Shown here: piece by piece, positions 6,014 through 6,443 of the stretch | How the letters are laid out: each line of letters starts with the position of its first letter | Position numbering within the stretch: the first letter of the stretch is position 1 | Assembly (NCBI GenBank): GCA_028818995.1 | Contig: JAPPMR010000214.1 | Location: forward strand, 1-6,443 | Length of the DNA: 6,443 nucleotides | Source of the DNA: Candidatus Poribacteria bacterium | GTDB taxonomy: Bacteria > Poribacteria > WGA-4E > WGA-3G | Direction: 5' to 3' | The notes under the pieces: model-generated | Databases searched by the model: none | What the model was told of the DNA's origin: nothing | Seen by the model: the letters and a program-made list of their open reading frames with translations, nothing else | Translations under genes and position numbers: made by a program

Positions 6014-6443
6014 TCACTTAACAATAAGCATACGGCGGGTATGCTCATAATCTCCCGCCCGGAGTTGATAAAAGTAAATCCCGCTTGCCACCTTTTCACC
6101 ATCATTGTTGCGACCATCCCAGTGGGCAGCTCGGGAACGAACTGTATAATTACCTGCTGGTTTCTGTCCCAAATCCAACTGTCTTACAACAGAACCTTTT
6201 ATATCGTAAATAGTAATCTGAACGTCTGTTCCCTTAGCAAGATGGTAGGGTATCCATGTTTCTGGGTTAAACGGATTCGGATAGTTTGCGAGCAGTTCTG
6301 TTTTATCGGGTAACATTTCCGCTAAGAGAAGTTCTAAATTTGCGATACCTCGCTTAAATACCAGCGAACCGTCGTCTGCAATCTGTGCCAAGTCTATCCA
6401 CGTTTGAATTAAGTCCGATGTGACATCATCGCCCGCAATTTTT
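6014..6443 (-). CDS. C-terminal part of a secreted protein with a T9SS type A/FlgD-Ig-like sorting module (5' end outside window)
   Basis: The frame stays open from the stop (reverse complement of 6014-6016) to the right edge, giving 142 visible residues of a longer protein. The first in-frame start-like codon (TTG at 6391) is internal, because coding-like sequence continues upstream of it without a stop. A helical, Leu-rich stretch (DLIQTWIDLAQIADD ... RGIANLELLLAEML) leads into ANYPNPFNPETWIPYHL (coding bases 6263-6283 for YPNPFNP), then VQITIYDIKGSVVRQLDLG, AAHWDGRNNDGEKVASGIYF and a tail RRMLIVK. This beta-sandwich is the classical type IX secretion-like C-terminal sorting or anchoring domain, and the WIPYHL/DLG..AG wording is typical of poribacterial exported proteins. 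The passenger domain is not visible, so the function of the whole protein is unknown. It is convergent with the ATPase/nuclease pair. Confidence 0.88.
   Translation of the reverse strand, partial: KIAGDDVTSDLIQTWIDLAQIADDGSLVFKRGIANLELLLAEMLPDKTELLANYPNPFNPETWIPYHLAKGTDVQITIYDIKGSVVRQLDLGQKPAGNYTVRSRAAHWDGRNNDGEKVASGIYFYQLRAGDYEHTRRMLIVK

Noticed and set aside
5996..6313. Plus-strand reading frame opposite the secreted-protein gene
   Set aside because: The minus strand encodes the clear YPNPFNP-type module over the same bases, so the plus-strand frame is a shadow with no recognisable domain.

Overview
The window is accessory-looking chromosomal DNA of moderate to low GC. It most resembles a member of Candidatus Poribacteria, or a close relative in the sponge/marine-associated bacteria. 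The strongest clue is at the right edge: the minus-strand protein ends in a module with YPNPFNPETWIPYHL, IYDIKG and WDGRN..G..VASGIYFYQL, followed by a basic ...RRMLIVK tail. I associate that wording closely with poribacterial secreted proteins. A lipoprotein protease/TPR fusion and a GH88-like glucuronyl hydrolase fit that assignment but do not prove it. No rRNA, tRNA, CRISPR array or insertion sequence is visible.

Layout: positions 1-124 are non-coding and hold a 9-bp perfect hairpin plus the leader of the first gene. Five genes then run on the plus strand with small gaps. They are (1) a lipoprotein HtrA-type serine protease fused to about eight TPRs, 125-1933; (2) a stand-alone heptose-1-phosphate adenylyltransferase (rfaE2), 1961-2449; (3) a GH88-like unsaturated glucuronyl hydrolase, 2505-3875; (4) an OLD/ABC-type AAA ATPase, 3917-5449; and (5) a small protein with a PD-(D/E)XK-like D..ELK motif, 5427-5927, overlapping gene 4 by 23 nt. 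An 86-bp convergent intergenic region separates gene 5 from the minus-strand secreted protein (6014 to beyond 6443), whose N-terminal part lies outside the window.

How they fit together: genes 1-3 are envelope or carbohydrate functions with no obvious shared pathway. The 27-55 bp gaps allow co-transcription, but this is not shown. Genes 4 and 5 form a tight, overlapping pair of an SMC/ABC-like ATPase and a putative nuclease. That architecture recurs in anti-phage and anti-plasmid systems, so this pair is the best candidate here for an undescribed system. The defence role is inferred from domain architecture and gene overlap only; no neighbouring known defence gene supports it.
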